From Candidatus Electrothrix scaldis (GTDB lineage: Bacteria > Desulfobacterota > Desulfobulbia > Desulfobulbales > Desulfobulbaceae), in contig CP138355.1 in NCBI GenBank assembly GCA_033584155.1, positions 992,001 through 1,056,000 on the forward strand: a stretch of DNA of 64,000 nt, in the 5' to 3' direction. Every line of letters begins with the position of its first letter. Position 1 is the stretch's first letter. The notes under the pieces were generated by a model that searched no databases, was not told the DNA's origin, and saw only the letters and a list, made by a program, of their open reading frames with translations. Shown in pieces: positions 41,833 to 53,156 of this stretch. The translations under genes were made by a program, and so were the position numbers.

Positions 41833-42603
41833 ATGGGGAATACATCTGTTCGACAGAAAACTCAAGATCATCGTTCCATTGCAATTGAACTCGAAGGGGT
41901 TCATAAATGGTACGGAACTTTTCATGTCCTGAAGGATATCAATCTGACAGTTCAGCGGGGGGAGAAGATTATTATCTGCGGCCCCTCCGGTTGCGGGAAA
42001 TCCACCCTGATTCGCTGTATAAACAGGTTGGAGGAACATCAGCGAGGGATAATCCGAGTAGCAGGAATGGAGCTTACTGATAATATTAAGCAAGTTGAAA
42101 AAATCCGTCGTGATATCGGTATGGTTTTTCAGCAGTTTAATCTCTTCCCTCATCTGACGGTGCTGGAGAATTGCTGTCTTGCCTTAATTTGGGTGCTGAA
42201 AAAACCTCGTCAAGAGGCGGAAAAGATTGCTATGGACTACCTGGAACGGGTTAAGGTCGTTGACCAGGTATATAAATATCCTGGCCAGTTGTCCGGTGGG
42301 CAGCAACAGCGGGTGGCCATTGCCCGCTCTCTCTGTATGAATCCCAATATTATGCTTTTTGATGAACCTACTTCGGCCCTTGATCCTGAAATGATCAAGG
42401 AAGTGCTTGATGTTATGGTCGATTTGGCGCATGAGGGGATGACTATGCTGTGCGTTACCCATGAAATGGGTTTTGCCCGGACGGTTGCAGATAGAGTTCT
42501 TTTTATGGATTCTGGCGAGATTATTGAGGCGAATGATCCTGAGAGCTTCTTCTCCAATCCACAGTCGGAGCGAACTAAGCTCTTTTTGGGACAGATTTTA
42601 TAA
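41833..42603 (+). CDS. aapP: Amino-acid ABC transporter ATPase AapP
   Basis: A 256-residue ABC ATPase: [20 protein letters not shown], Walker [22 protein letters not shown] (Q-loop), signature LSGGQQQR, Walker [16 protein letters not shown]-loop VTHEMGFA. This is the GlnQ/AapP group. It completes the aapJQMP importer of general L-amino acids. The short N-terminal [15 protein letters not shown] extension is normal. Confidence 0.96.
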   Translation: MGNTSVRQKTQDHRSIAIELEGVHKWYGTFHVLKDINLTVQRGEKIIICGPSGCGKSTLIRCINRLEEHQRGIIRVAGMELTDNIKQVEKIRRDIGMVFQQFNLFPHLTVLENCCLALIWVLKKPRQEAEKIAMDYLERVKVVDQVYKYPGQLSGGQQQRVAIARSLCMNPNIMLFDEPTSALDPEMIKEVLDVMVDLAHEGMTMLCVTHEMGFARTVADRVLFMDSGEIIEANDPESFFSNPQSERTKLFLGQIL

Positions 42604-42685
42604 AAGGCTTCAGCGCTGTTGTGGTAGAGCAGGTCACCGCTGAAGCTAGAAAATAGCTTGTCGTATCTATCTGTATCGGCAGAGT

Positions 42686-43396
42686 TTATTTCTTCAGTTT
42701 AATGTGCAGCTCTCCTTCCCGAACCCGAATACTCTCCACACCTTCGCCCAAGCTCTGCCAGAATCCCGGTTCACCTCCGAACTCCTGCATCAGGTCAATG
42801 TTTTTCAAACCGCCTAACCAGGCATTGGGGATGGGCACGCCCATCACAGAGATCCCTTTGAGGGCCACGACAGGCTTGCTATTACGATAGGCGAGCTCTG
42901 CACCTGCCCTTACCCGAAGGGTCTTGCCTCCCAGGATGGGGAAATCAGGATCAACCGGCAGAAGGAGACGCAGACTGACCAGGTCTGTGCTCAGGTCTAT
43001 AGCCATTTTTTGGGCAAGATCTGTATTGTTTGCCAGGATTCCGTTGAGCTCACGTTCCGTGAAAGTAATCTCTCGATTTGCGCCTTCTTCAGAATATGTT
43101 TCCGGTTTCAAGGAGCCTCGCTCGTCATAATCCTCTGCTTGTGGGGTGAAGGAGCGTGCTCGGTTTCTGTTGTCGGTTTCAGGTGATTCAGCGGCAACGG
43201 CATCAAAGCGGCTGATTTTTTGTTCTAAACGCTGCTCTTCCTGTTGACTCAGTTCCACTGGTGTGAAGGGTGAGGGAAAGAGCCAGGTTTTGATCACGAA
43301 AAAGGTGATCACAACGGTCAAAACCATTGCACCGGCAACAATCAGCAGAACCTGTTTAAGGGAAACGCCTTTTTTGCTTGGTAGTTGTTCAGTCAT
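42686..43396 (-). CDS. Membrane-anchored hypothetical protein
   Basis: From ATG 43396 (AGGAGG upstream) a 236-residue protein with one N-terminal membrane anchor (VLLIVAGAMVLTVVITFFVI) and a periplasmic domain. EITFTERELNGILANNTDLA and VSLRLLLPVDPDFPILGGKT suggest a lipid-binding beta fold similar to small DUF2140-like or LolA-like barrels, not confirmed. FKBP lies upstream on the same strand. Confidence 0.7.
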   Translation of the reverse strand: MTEQLPSKKGVSLKQVLLIVAGAMVLTVVITFFVIKTWLFPSPFTPVELSQQEEQRLEQKISRFDAVAAESPETDNRNRARSFTPQAEDYDERGSLKPETYSEEGANREITFTERELNGILANNTDLAQKMAIDLSTDLVSLRLLLPVDPDFPILGGKTLRVRAGAELAYRNSKPVVALKGISVMGVPIPNAWLGGLKNIDLMQEFGGEPGFWQSLGEGVESIRVREGELHIKLKK

Positions 43397-43421
43397 GATG
43401 CTTTTTCCTCCTATGAATCCT

Positions 43422-43457
43422 TTCAGTAGGGACACGGCATGCCGTGTCCCTACTGAA
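43422..43457. repeat. Perfect 36-base palindrome (REP-like)
   Basis: Arms CAGTAGGGACACGGC (43424-43438) and GCCGTGTCCCTACTG (43441-43455) around a central AT are perfect complements, and TT/AA extend them. It includes the stop codon of the FKBP gene. A related, less perfect copy is at 46347-46370. Likely a dispersed repeat that also works as transcript end. Confidence 0.85.
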
Positions 43458-43872
43458 CGTCAATGATATGCACAGCGCAATAGAGCTCCTGACCAGCCAA
43501 GGGGTGGTTAAAGTCCACAATAACCGTTTCCTCTTTCACTTCGACAACCTTGCCGTTAATAGTTTGCCCCTTGGGACCGTCGGCGTGGATGATGGTTTCT
43601 GGGACAAGGGACTCAGGCGGGAGCTCGTTTTTCGGAATTTCAAGCAAGGCCTCAGGATCGTGCTTACCAAAAGCCTGATCAACCGGAAGAACAATGTCTT
43701 TTTTGCTCCCCTTTTTCATGCCTGCGACGGCCTGTTCCAGTCCCTCAATAACCTCTCCTGTCCCCTGAACATAGGTAACTGGCTCGTCGTCCCTTGTGGT
43801 TTCAATGATATCGCCATTTTTCAGGCTTAGGGTGTAATCAATAATAACGGTCTTTCCGTCTGTTATTTTCAT
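43450..43872 (-). CDS. FKBP-type peptidyl-prolyl isomerase (SlyD-like)
   Basis: A 140-residue cytoplasmic isomerase. VIIDYTLSLKNGDIIETT, VTYVQGTGEVIEGLEQAVAG and MKKGSKKDIVLP form the FKBP core; an insert-in-flap domain (AFGKHDPEALLEIPKNEL) is present and the chain ends with FNHPLAGQELYCAVHIIDV. It lacks the His/Cys-rich metal tail of E. coli SlyD. Role: protein folding. Confidence 0.9.
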   Translation of the reverse strand: MKITDGKTVIIDYTLSLKNGDIIETTRDDEPVTYVQGTGEVIEGLEQAVAGMKKGSKKDIVLPVDQAFGKHDPEALLEIPKNELPPESLVPETIIHADGPKGQTINGKVVEVKEETVIVDFNHPLAGQELYCAVHIIDVQ

Positions 43873-43904
43873 AGTGCTTTTTTCTGTTTGAATTTGCGGT
43901 GTTC

Positions 43905-44792
43905 TTATTTCGTAGCGTTTGAGGAGGTGTCGGCATTAAGCGTGCCGATCAGCGGGATTCCGTTAGCTCCGGCCGGAATGTACACAGTGGTGTGATTTGG
44001 CGAGGAGGCCATTTGTAACTGGGCCTGGATGGCTTCGTGTTGCAGATAGTTTTGCGTGAGAGTGGTGTTGATAATTTTTTGCGCTTCAGCAATGCCCTTG
44101 GCTTCTTCTATGCGGATTTCTGCGTCTTTTTTAGCGATCTCTCTTTGCGTCTCTTTTTCATCAAGTAATTGTTGAGCTGCTAGTTTTTTTTCAACGGCCT
44201 GAGTGACCACAGGAGGATAGTCAATATTTCCGACAACGCTGGAGACGAGAACAAAGGGTGTCCCTTTAAGATGCTCCTCAAGATCGCTTGCCACAGCCGC
44301 AGCTATCTCTTTGCGTTTTTCTTTAATCTCTCGGCTGTTCAGATATTGAACATGTTTGCGTACCATTGCCCTGAGTGGTTCTTTGATGTAGCGCTCGTAA
44401 AAGGCGTCTCCTGCATAATCCTCCACAACCGTCCTGATCGTCCCTGGTTTTACTTTAATAATAGACTGAAAACGAAAAGAAATATTCAGCTCGTCCTTAG
44501 CAAGGATTTTAAAGGTCTCTGGGTAGGTCTGGGGGCGAAAATCAACATTTGTCACCTCATTTCTCCACAGAGAGATGCCATAATTGGAAGGGCCCTTGAG
44601 TTCGCCGCGAAAACCTCCTTTACCGAATATTCGTGGTTTCTCAAAAACATATCCTTCGTACCCGGCTGGTGTGTTCGGATTCGTGCCAAATATCCCCAGA
44701 AGCACCACAAAGCCGCAACCTGGCAGTATGATAAGAAAGAAGAAAATTGATAGAGCAGCCTTTAAGCCGCGACGATGTGTTCCTCTCTTCAT
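43905..44792 (-). CDS. SPFH/prohibitin-family membrane protein
   Basis: From ATG 44792 (MKRGTHRRGLKA) about 295 residues. One membrane segment (ALSIFFFLIILPGCGFVVLL) is followed by an SPFH domain: VEDYAGDAFYERYIKEPLR, MVRKHVQYLNSREIKEKRKE and a coiled coil EKKLAAQQLLDEKETQREIA. It resembles HflC/prohibitin-like scaffold proteins. The start at 44813 would add 7 residues. Function: probably membrane-domain scaffold or protease control. Confidence 0.85.
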   Translation of the reverse strand: MKRGTHRRGLKAALSIFFFLIILPGCGFVVLLGIFGTNPNTPAGYEGYVFEKPRIFGKGGFRGELKGPSNYGISLWRNEVTNVDFRPQTYPETFKILAKDELNISFRFQSIIKVKPGTIRTVVEDYAGDAFYERYIKEPLRAMVRKHVQYLNSREIKEKRKEIAAAVASDLEEHLKGTPFVLVSSVVGNIDYPPVVTQAVEKKLAAQQLLDEKETQREIAKKDAEIRIEEAKGIAEAQKIINTTLTQNYLQHEAIQAQLQMASSPNHTTVYIPAGANGIPLIGTLNADTSSNATK

Positions 44793-44847
44793 CTCTTGCC
44801 TCTTATATACCATGTTGTTTTTTATGCTGAGTGAATTGATTGGGCCT

Positions 44848-45930
44848 TTAGATACCTTGGATCAATGCACAGAGCTTATCGTATTGCCGTGCAATGGAAC
44901 GTGCCAAGGCGAACTGGATTCGAGCCCGGAAAAGATTCTGCTCTGGATAACTCACCTTAAAATAACAGTTCTTGACCAGATAATCGCTATAAAAGCGCAG
45001 GCCGAGTTCAAAGCTGATCAGCCAGGCGCTGTCAACAAGGAGCGCCCTGTCTCCAGGCGAAAGAAGGTTAGCAGCCGTTTTCAGGTATCCTTTGACTACA
45101 GCAGCAAAAAAGTCCGCATGGAAGTAGATATCCTCCGGGCTCTTCACCTCTTCGCCCAAGGGGTTGCAGCAGGAGCGGAGGCAATCACCGATATCATGGA
45201 GCAGGAGGCCGGGACGCACCGTATCCAGATCAATGAGGCTGATGACTTTTTGCCCGTCTAAGGAGAAAAGGAAATTGGCCACCTTGGGGTCTGCATGAAT
45301 GAGCTGTTGGCTGATTCTCCCTTGTTGACGGGCATTCTCCAGAAGAAAGGCATCTTTTCTGTGCTGCTCAATACGTTCGCGGCAATCTTCTGCTTCGAAA
45401 TTTTCCGGTGCGGAGAGCACCCGATCATATTGGGCAAGATAGAGGGGAGTGTCATGGAAGCCCGGTAGAGGGTCTGTGAGAGATTCCGGGGGAAGAGTGG
45501 CAAGAAGTTGATGAAACAGGCCTAAGGTTGCTCCGATTTCCTCCGCTTGGTGAGTGGTGGAGATCGCAGGTAAGGAGCAGGCATGATCAATATGGGTGAG
45601 CAGGCGCCAGTGGGCACCCTTGCTGTCCTGGTAACTCTTTACACCCGTTTTATGAGTGATAAGGCGGAACGGTTTGAAGTGTCTGTTGAGCTGCGCCGAG
45701 AGGTCGGGAAGGTGGCTATGGATATGTTCGCTCACCTTATGCAGATTCTCCTGAACCGCGACCGGGTCGGGGAAAACAGCTAGGTTGAGGCGTTGCAGAA
45801 TGTACTTACTACCAGAATGGAGGGTGATCCGCCAGGTGTCATTGACGATTCCTCCGCCCAGAGGCTCCTTGCGTATCTCTTTTTCATGAGGGAGGAAAAA
45901 GGAAAGAGCCTCTCCGCATTCTGCGGTCAA
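44848..45930 (-). CDS. NahK-like sugar kinase (APH fold)
   Basis: A 360-residue kinase with the APH fold. GGGIVNDTWRIT and YILQRLNLAVFPDP match N-acetylhexosamine 1-kinase proteins; the catalytic loop is LIHADPKVANFLF and the metal site is SLIDLDTVRPGLLLHDIGD. Expected reaction: ATP phosphorylation of an amino sugar at C1. It overlaps the MazG-like gene by four bases (ATGA), so the two form one transcript. Confidence 0.8.
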   Translation of the reverse strand: MTAECGEALSFFLPHEKEIRKEPLGGGIVNDTWRITLHSGSKYILQRLNLAVFPDPVAVQENLHKVSEHIHSHLPDLSAQLNRHFKPFRLITHKTGVKSYQDSKGAHWRLLTHIDHACSLPAISTTHQAEEIGATLGLFHQLLATLPPESLTDPLPGFHDTPLYLAQYDRVLSAPENFEAEDCRERIEQHRKDAFLLENARQQGRISQQLIHADPKVANFLFSLDGQKVISLIDLDTVRPGLLLHDIGDCLRSCCNPLGEEVKSPEDIYFHADFFAAVVKGYLKTAANLLSPGDRALLVDSAWLISFELGLRFYSDYLVKNCYFKVSYPEQNLFRARIQFALARSIARQYDKLCALIQGI

Positions 45931-46304
45931 GGAGTTTCCTTCCTTTGATAGCGGGTGTATTTATCCGACCTCCCTTTGGCTTGATCCACAGGGTATTTTA
46001 TGCCGTTGAGCTTGATTTTTTTCTCGGCAGCATCAAGGAGGTCAATGTCCAGGCGTTCAGCCATCCGTACTAAATAGATGAGGACATCCGCCATCTCCAG
46101 AGACACGGCTTCCCGTTCGTCATCGCTGATTGCACTGCTTTGTTGTTGGCTGAGCCATTGAAAATGCTCGACCAGCTCGGCTGCTTCAACAATAAGCGCC
46201 ATTGCAAGATTCTTCGGAGTATGAAACTGATCCCAGTCCCGTTGTTCGGAAAATTCGCAGACCGCAGTGGTCAGGTCTGCAAGTGAATGTATGGAGGAAG
46301 ACAT
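45927..46304 (-). CDS. MazG-like nucleotide pyrophosphohydrolase
   Basis: A 125-residue all-alpha NTP pyrophosphatase of the RS21-C6/dCTP-pyrophosphatase type. WDQFHTPKNLAMALIVEAAE, LVEHFQW and EMADVLIYLVRMAERLDIDL hold the metal-binding Glu/Asp residues; NGIKYPVDQAKGRSDKYTRY is the family end. It removes non-canonical or excess dNTPs. Confidence 0.9.
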   Translation of the reverse strand: MSSSIHSLADLTTAVCEFSEQRDWDQFHTPKNLAMALIVEAAELVEHFQWLSQQQSSAISDDEREAVSLEMADVLIYLVRMAERLDIDLLDAAEKKIKLNGIKYPVDQAKGRSDKYTRYQRKETP

Positions 46305-46346
46305 AGAAAGTGAAAATATGTTAGTTAGGGGGAAGTTGGAGGCAGC

Positions 46347-46427
46347 AGGGGCACGGCATGCCGTGCCTCTACACGATGCTGGAACGATAACGATCCCTAG
46401 GGGCGCCTCCCCCCTGTGTTCGCCCCT
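46347..46427. repeat. Two REP-like palindromes between the MazG and HtrA genes
   Basis: AGGGGCACGGC (46347-46357) and GCCGTGCCTCT (46360-46370) pair with one mismatch; this is the same GGCATGCC-centred repeat as at 43422. A second hairpin AGGGGCG/CGCCCCT (46399-46405 and 46421-46427) follows and is succeeded by TTCTT. Together they look like one composite dispersed element and may end the htrA transcript's neighbour. Confidence 0.7.
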
Positions 46428-46445
46428 TTCTTATCGGGAACGCCC

Positions 46446-47915
46446 TTATTGTTTTGTGCCCCGAAGTACCACGTATTTGCTGTACTCTCCTGCCCGAATG
46501 CGGAGAAGAAGTTGCTTCGGATCTTTTCCCTGTTTGATAGCGTTGCGGAGCTCTGCAATACTGTGAACCCGTACCCTGTTGACCTCTTCGATGAGCTGAC
46601 CTGGTTGAATGCCGACGCTGTCTGCTGGGCTGTTAGGGGCAATCTGAGTGATGAGGACACCTTGTCTCTTGTTATAACCGAACTGTTGTGCAAGTTCGTC
46701 GCTCAGGTCCTGAAGGGTCAGGCCCATATTGTCAAGAGGCGAGCTGCTGTTTTTCTTTGCACGTATTTTCGTTGCGCGGCTGAAATCAGCAGGTTGCTCG
46801 GTAATGGCGACAGATAATTCTTGTTTTCTTCCTTCCCTGATAAGTGCCAGATTTACCTTGTTGCCTGGAGTGGTCATCGCGATGCGATTGCGCAGGTCCG
46901 CAACATCAATCAGTTTGGTTCCATTCAGGGACAGGAGGATGTCTCCCTGCTGGATTCCAGCTTTTTCAGCCGGTGAGTCTTTGGTTACTTCAGCAACCAG
47001 TATACCTTCCGCCTTGTTGACGCCGAAGGATTGGGCAAGGTCCTCATTCATATCCTGAATAGCCACGCCCAGCCAGCCCCGTGTTACTTTGCCGTTGCTG
47101 CGCAGCTGTTCCTCGACAGATTTAGCCATATTGATGGGAATGGCAAAGCCAATCCCCATGTTGCCGCCATTGCGAGAAAAGATAGCCGTGTTTATCCCTA
47201 CGACCTTGCCGTGAATATTAAGCAGCGGGCCTCCTGAGTTGCCTGGGTTGATTGCAGCGTCTGTTTGAATAAAGTTTTCATAGTCGCTGATTCCCATTCG
47301 TGAACGTCCTTTGGCGGAAACGATCCCGACGGTAACGGTCTGGCTCAGCTCAAAGGGGCTGCCAATGGCTATGACCCATTCGCCAACTTCCAGTTTGTCA
47401 GAATCTCCCAAAGTCAAGGTCGGGAGGTTGCTCCCGTCGATTTTGATGAGGGCTACATCGGATTGCGGGTCTGTGCCGACCACAGAGGCTGTGAATTCCC
47501 GTTTGTCCGCCAATCTGACCCGTATAGAGTCCGCGTCATCGACCACATGGTTATTTGTCAGGATTAAGCCCTCGCTGGAAATAAGAAAGCCTGAGCCTGC
47601 CTCGTGTTGTTTGAAGGGGCTGGGTTCCTGGCGGAAACGGTCAAATTTTTTTCCAAAGAAATGCTCGAAAAAAGGATCGTTGAACATGTCTAACTGGCCT
47701 TGACCATTGAGCCCTTTGCTTGTTTTTTCTACAGCTATGTAGACGACAGCCGGGCCAGCTTTGCGGACAACAGAGCTGAAGGCCTTAGCTGAACGATCCA
47801 GCATAGCTATGTCATGGTCAAGGTTCGCGGCTCTTGCCTGCGCTGTCAGCAGAAAAATACAGAGCGCAAGAAATGCCATTGTATTCAGTCGTGGAATAAC
47901 ATGCTTCTGTTTCAT
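46446..47915 (-). CDS. DegQ/HtrA-type periplasmic serine protease
   Basis: From ATG 47915 (GGTGAGAACA upstream; residue 7 of the longer frame) about 489 residues. Signal peptide LCIFLLTAQARA, trypsin-like domain with His in LTNNHVVDD, Asp in QSDVALIKI and Ser in NPGNSGGPLL, then two PDZ domains (GWLGVAIQDMNEDLA..., GLTLQDLSDELAQQF...). This is the Deg/HtrA layout: quality control of envelope proteins. FEHFFGKKFDRF is the LA-loop region. Start may also be 47933. Confidence 0.94.
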   Translation of the reverse strand: MKQKHVIPRLNTMAFLALCIFLLTAQARAANLDHDIAMLDRSAKAFSSVVRKAGPAVVYIAVEKTSKGLNGQGQLDMFNDPFFEHFFGKKFDRFRQEPSPFKQHEAGSGFLISSEGLILTNNHVVDDADSIRVRLADKREFTASVVGTDPQSDVALIKIDGSNLPTLTLGDSDKLEVGEWVIAIGSPFELSQTVTVGIVSAKGRSRMGISDYENFIQTDAAINPGNSGGPLLNIHGKVVGINTAIFSRNGGNMGIGFAIPINMAKSVEEQLRSNGKVTRGWLGVAIQDMNEDLAQSFGVNKAEGILVAEVTKDSPAEKAGIQQGDILLSLNGTKLIDVADLRNRIAMTTPGNKVNLALIREGRKQELSVAITEQPADFSRATKIRAKKNSSSPLDNMGLTLQDLSDELAQQFGYNKRQGVLITQIAPNSPADSVGIQPGQLIEEVNRVRVHSIAELRNAIKQGKDPKQLLLRIRAGEYSKYVVLRGTKQ

Positions 47916-47933
47916 TGTTCTCACCAACTCCAT

Positions 47934-48970
<1,037 letters not shown>

Positions 48971-48971
<1 letters not shown>

Positions 48972-51556
48972 TGTCTTTAGAACTGCACGCGCAACGGCAG
49001 GCCCTGGAGGAGCTCTGGGAACAGGGGCTCAGTGGACATCAGCTGCTTCAGCAGCATACAGCGCTGGTTGATGGGTTTATTCTCGACCATTTTCAGGCCT
49101 CGCCAGCTGTTGGAGCGACCCGTGGAGAGATTGCGCTGATCGCCTTAGGGGGATACGGTCGCCGGGAACTCTATCCCTATTCTGATGTGGATCTCCTGCT
49201 CCTTCATGATCGCAAGGCCAAGAAGGATATGCAGGCCGTGGCAGAGTCTATCCTCTATCCCCTCTGGGATGCGGGATTTGATGTAGGACATAGCGTCCGT
49301 ACGGTAAAGGATGCAATCCGTTTTGCCAAAGAAGACTTTATTTTTGAGGTCTCTTTGCTGGATGCCCGGCTACTGACCGGTTCGGCGTCCTTATACCAGG
49401 AATTATTGGGTCGCTATCAGAAAAAGATCCTCTATGGTCAGCGGCAACGTTTTGTTCGGACAATGGACGAAATGTGTACTGAGCGGCAGGAAAAATACGG
49501 TACCCATTCCTATCGCCTGGAGCCCCATATTAAAGAAGGGCGTGGCGGTATGCGGGATATCCAGGCCATGCTCTGGACGGCAAAAGCGGTTTTTGGTCTC
49601 CCGGACCTTGATGCTATGCAGGATGCCGGAATGCTGTCCCAGGCGGATCGCAGCAGTTTTCAGGAATCCTGGAATATGCTGGCCCGAATACGAAATCGGC
49701 TCCATTATGTCAGTCGCCGGCATAACGATCAGATGCATTTTGAATTGCAGGAAGAAATGGCAGCAGCCTTCGGTTATAAGGACCGGATGGGGATGTTGGC
49801 GGTTGAGCATTTTATGCGTGAGGTCTATGGGCACCTGCAAACCATTTCGGTTGTAACAGATCTTTTTTTTGAGCAGGTCCATGAGCTGCTGGGGCTCAGT
49901 GAAAAGGATAAGGGGGAGCAGGAGGTTGAGCGGGATATCTGTATCCGGGCCAAAACTCTGCGCCTGGCAAGTACCGAATCAGAGCTTGCTGCTCGCCCAG
50001 GCGTGTTTATGCGTCTTTTCTTGCAGGCTGCACGCAAGGGCTTGCCGGTTCACCATAGCACTCGTCGCCTTATTGCCCGAAACCTCCATTTGGTTGATGA
50101 GCATTTTCGTTCTTCCAAGCGGGTTGCAAATACCTTCTTAGGGCTGCTGACTGGAGGGAATAATCCTGCACCTGTTCTGGAGGTTATGCTGGAAACCGGA
50201 TTGTTGCCCGCCTATATTCCAGAATTCGGCGCGGTGGAATCTCTTGCCCAGCACGATCTGTATCATATATATACGGTGGATCGGCATCAGATACAGACAG
50301 TGGCTGAGTTACATGTCCTGCGTGAGACAGAAGCAGAGCTTTTTGCTTCTCTTTCTGCTCCGCATTTACTGTATTTAGGAGCTTTGCTCCATGATATCGG
50401 CAAGGGACAACGCAAAGATCACTCGGTGCTGGGTGCGGATCTCATCGACGAGGTTGGGCAGCGACTGGGGCTGGAGGAAAAGGAACGTGATGTGTTGGCC
50501 TTTTTGGTCCGTCATCATCTCTTTCTCCCGGAAAATGCCCTGCGTCGTGATCTGAGTGATCAGGATTTTATCCGTGATACAGCAGATCTGATTAAAGATA
50601 CCGAGTTGTTGACCATGCTCTATCTTTTATCAATGGCTGATTCCAAGGCGACAGGTCCTTCGGCTTGGTCGGCCTGGAAGGCAAGTCTGCTCAGTGATCT
50701 GTTTCTCAAGGTACGTTCCTGTCTGGAGGCGATATGTACGACAGATGCCCATGTTGAACAGGGTGAGGAGCAGGGGGCGACTTGGTTGCTGGAGCAGGTT
50801 AAGGGGCTGCTTCAGGATGATGAGCCCCCGTTGCGTATAGCTGCTGAGGATTTGCCCTCGGATTATCTGATCAGCTTCAGACCGGAAGATGTGGCGTATC
50901 ATTTGCGTTTACATCGGGATCAGGCCACAGCCCTTCAGCAGAAGGTTCTGCTTTTTCCAGAGAAAAAGCAGAGGTCCTGGTCTTTGCTCATGCTCTGTCG
51001 GGACAGGCAGGGGCTGCTGGCCAAGCTCTGTGGGGTCTTGGCTCTGCATAATCTTTCTGTATTGGCCGCTCGGATTTTTACCTGGCCTGACGGAACCGTG
51101 GTGGACATGTTGGATCTGGCTCCTGAGGCGGCAATTGCATTTGAGGAGCAAGATTGGAAGGCCCTGGAGTATGACTTGAATCAGGCGGTTAATTACCGTC
51201 TGGATGTAGGGCGGAAGCTGTACAATAAGCTGGAAACGACGATTCATGGGCGGAAACGGCAGGTGCAGCAGCTGCATCATGAGGTTGTCATTGATAATGA
51301 GACCTCGGCCCGTCATACAGTGATAGAGGTTTATGGTGCAGATCATCTCGGGGCGCTGTTTCAGCTGACGCAGGCCTTGTCTGATTTTCACCTGAATATT
51401 CATCGGGCCAGAATCGCCACGGAAGTGGAGCAGCTTATAGATATTTTTTATGTGACCACGGAAGATCAGAAGAAAATAGAAAATAAAGAGCTGCTTGCCA
51501 GGGTAGAAAACACCCTCCTCTGTGTTGTTCGTGATGGGGAAGGGGATTTTTCATAA
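48971..51556 (+). CDS. glnD: [Protein-PII] uridylyltransferase GlnD
   Basis: An 861-residue bifunctional enzyme. Nucleotidyltransferase motif GGYGRRELYPYSDVDLLLL at ~55-75, GlnD linker (RLEPHIKEGRGGMRDIQ), HD domain HDIGKGQRKDHSVLG at ~475, and two C-terminal ACT domains (SLLMLCRDRQGLLAKLCGVL and HTVIEVYGADHLGALFQLTQ). It adds UMP to GlnB when glutamine is low and removes it when high. Overlapping glnB shows an operon. Confidence 0.96.
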
Positions 51557-51566
51557 GCGTTTAATC

Positions 51567-51590
51567 ATCCGGCTTGCCGGATTATTTTAA
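51567..51590 (+). terminator. Hairpin between glnD and glnA
   Basis: ATCCGGC (51567-51573) and GCCGGAT (51576-51582) form a perfect 7-base stem with TT loop, followed by TATTTTAA. It lies only 8 bases after the glnD stop and 38 before glnA, so it could end the glnBD transcript or attenuate read-through to glnA. Confidence 0.6.
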
Positions 51591-51619
51591 TAACACCTAA
51601 ATGTAATAAGGAGATCAAA

Positions 51620-52969
51620 ATGGGCTGCAACTGCAATAAAATAACTCGTGAAGATATCATGAAAATTATCGAGGAGCAGAATGTACACTTCTTCCGGCTC
51701 CAGTTTGTTGATATCCTGGGCAACATGAAAAATGTGGCTATTCCGCTGAGCCAGATTGAAAAAGCCCTGGACGGTCAGATGATGTTCGATGGTTCTTCTA
51801 TTGATGGTTTTGTTCGCATCAATGAGTCTGATATGTACCTGAAGCCTGACTTCAATACCTTTACTGTTTTGCCTTGGAGAAACCAAAACGGCACCAATGC
51901 AGCCCGTATTATCTGTGATGTAGCCAAGGCTGACGGTACTCCTTTTGAGGGTTGCCCGCGTAATAACCTGAAGCGCGTTTTGGCTGATGCCAAAGACATG
52001 GGGTACACCATGAATGTAGGAACCGAGGCTGAGTTCTTCCTGTTCGAGCTGAACGAAGACGGAACCGGCAGCACTGTTACTCATGATGTAGCTGGTTACT
52101 TTGATGTTGATCCTGGCGATAAGGGTATCAACTGCCGTCGTGAGATCATCGAGACCCTGGAGGCTATGGGCTTCGAGATTGAGGCTTCTCATCACGAAGT
52201 TGCAGAAGGGCAGCACGAGGTTAACTTCAAGTATGCTGATGCACTGACAGCTGCTGACAACACCGTGACCTTCAAGTGGGTTGTTCGCTCTATCGCTGCT
52301 GAGTATGGTCTGCATGCTACCTTTATGCCGAAACCGGTTTTTGGTATTAACGGTTCCGGTATGCACACCAACCAGTCTCTGTTCAACCTGGACGGCACCA
52401 ATGCCTTCTTTGATGAGAAAGGTCCGCTGCAGCTTTCTGAGACAGCATATAAGTATATCGCTGGTATTACCAAGAACGCTAAGGGCTTTGCTGCTGTTAC
52501 CAATCCGCTGGTTAACTCCTATAAGCGACTGGTTCCTGGTTACGAGGCTCCGGTTTATGTTGCATGGTCTGCGTCTAACCGTTCTGCGCTGGTTCGTATC
52601 CCTGCTTCACGCGGCATGGGAACCCGTACTGAGGTACGTTGCCCGGATCCGACCTGTAACCCCTACATGGCCTTCGCTATGATGCTGAGCTCTGGTCTGG
52701 ACGGTGTGAAGAATAACCTGGAAGCTCCGAGCTCAGTTGATCAGGATATTTTCTCCATGACCCCTGCTGAGAAGGAAGCTGCTGGTATCGACAGCCTGCC
52801 TGCAAACCTGAAAGAGGCTATTGATGCGCTGAAAGAGAATCCTATCGCTGTAGAAGCTCTTGGCGAGCATATTCTGGAGAACTATATCGCCAATAAAGAG
52901 CAGGAGTGGGATGATTACCGCACCGCAGTTACCGATTGGGAGCTGAATGCTTATCTGAATAACTACTAA
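51620..52969 (+). CDS. glnA: Glutamine synthetase type I
   Basis: A 449-residue GlnA of the shorter GSI-alpha type. [59 protein letters not shown] and NRSALVRIP are the active-site segments. The ~50-residue insert and NLY adenylylation tyrosine of GSI-beta are missing ([20 protein letters not shown] instead), so it should be controlled by feedback and PII-level signals, not by GlnE. Odd: the N-terminus MGCNCNK carries two Cys, not usual. A strong terminator follows. Confidence 0.97.
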   Translation: MGCNCNKITREDIMKIIEEQNVHFFRLQFVDILGNMKNVAIPLSQIEKALDGQMMFDGSSIDGFVRINESDMYLKPDFNTFTVLPWRNQNGTNAARIICDVAKADGTPFEGCPRNNLKRVLADAKDMGYTMNVGTEAEFFLFELNEDGTGSTVTHDVAGYFDVDPGDKGINCRREIIETLEAMGFEIEASHHEVAEGQHEVNFKYADALTAADNTVTFKWVVRSIAAEYGLHATFMPKPVFGINGSGMHTNQSLFNLDGTNAFFDEKGPLQLSETAYKYIAGITKNAKGFAAVTNPLVNSYKRLVPGYEAPVYVAWSASNRSALVRIPASRGMGTRTEVRCPDPTCNPYMAFAMMLSSGLDGVKNNLEAPSSVDQDIFSMTPAEKEAAGIDSLPANLKEAIDALKENPIAVEALGEHILENYIANKEQEWDDYRTAVTDWELNAYLNNY

Positions 52970-53021
52970 TACGGTCCTGTTTCCGCCATGTAGATAGCGG
53001 ATGCAGAAAAAGACTGGTTAA

Positions 53022-53059
53022 GGGCGGCTTTCACTGTGTGAGAGTCGCCCTTTTTTTTC
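53022..53059 (+). terminator. Rho-independent terminator of glnA
   Basis: GGGCGGCTTTCAC and GTGAGAGTCGCCC pair with wobbles; eight T follow (53051-53058). A near copy with the same 5' flank (TTAAGGGCGG) occurs at 54948. Confidence 0.9.
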
Positions 53060-53156
53060 CAGGAAGATTAGAATCCCAGAACAGGGCAATAAAAACCGGG
53101 TTACGCACTGAGCACGTACCCGGTGAGACTATCTCAAAGAATATAGAATAGATGTG

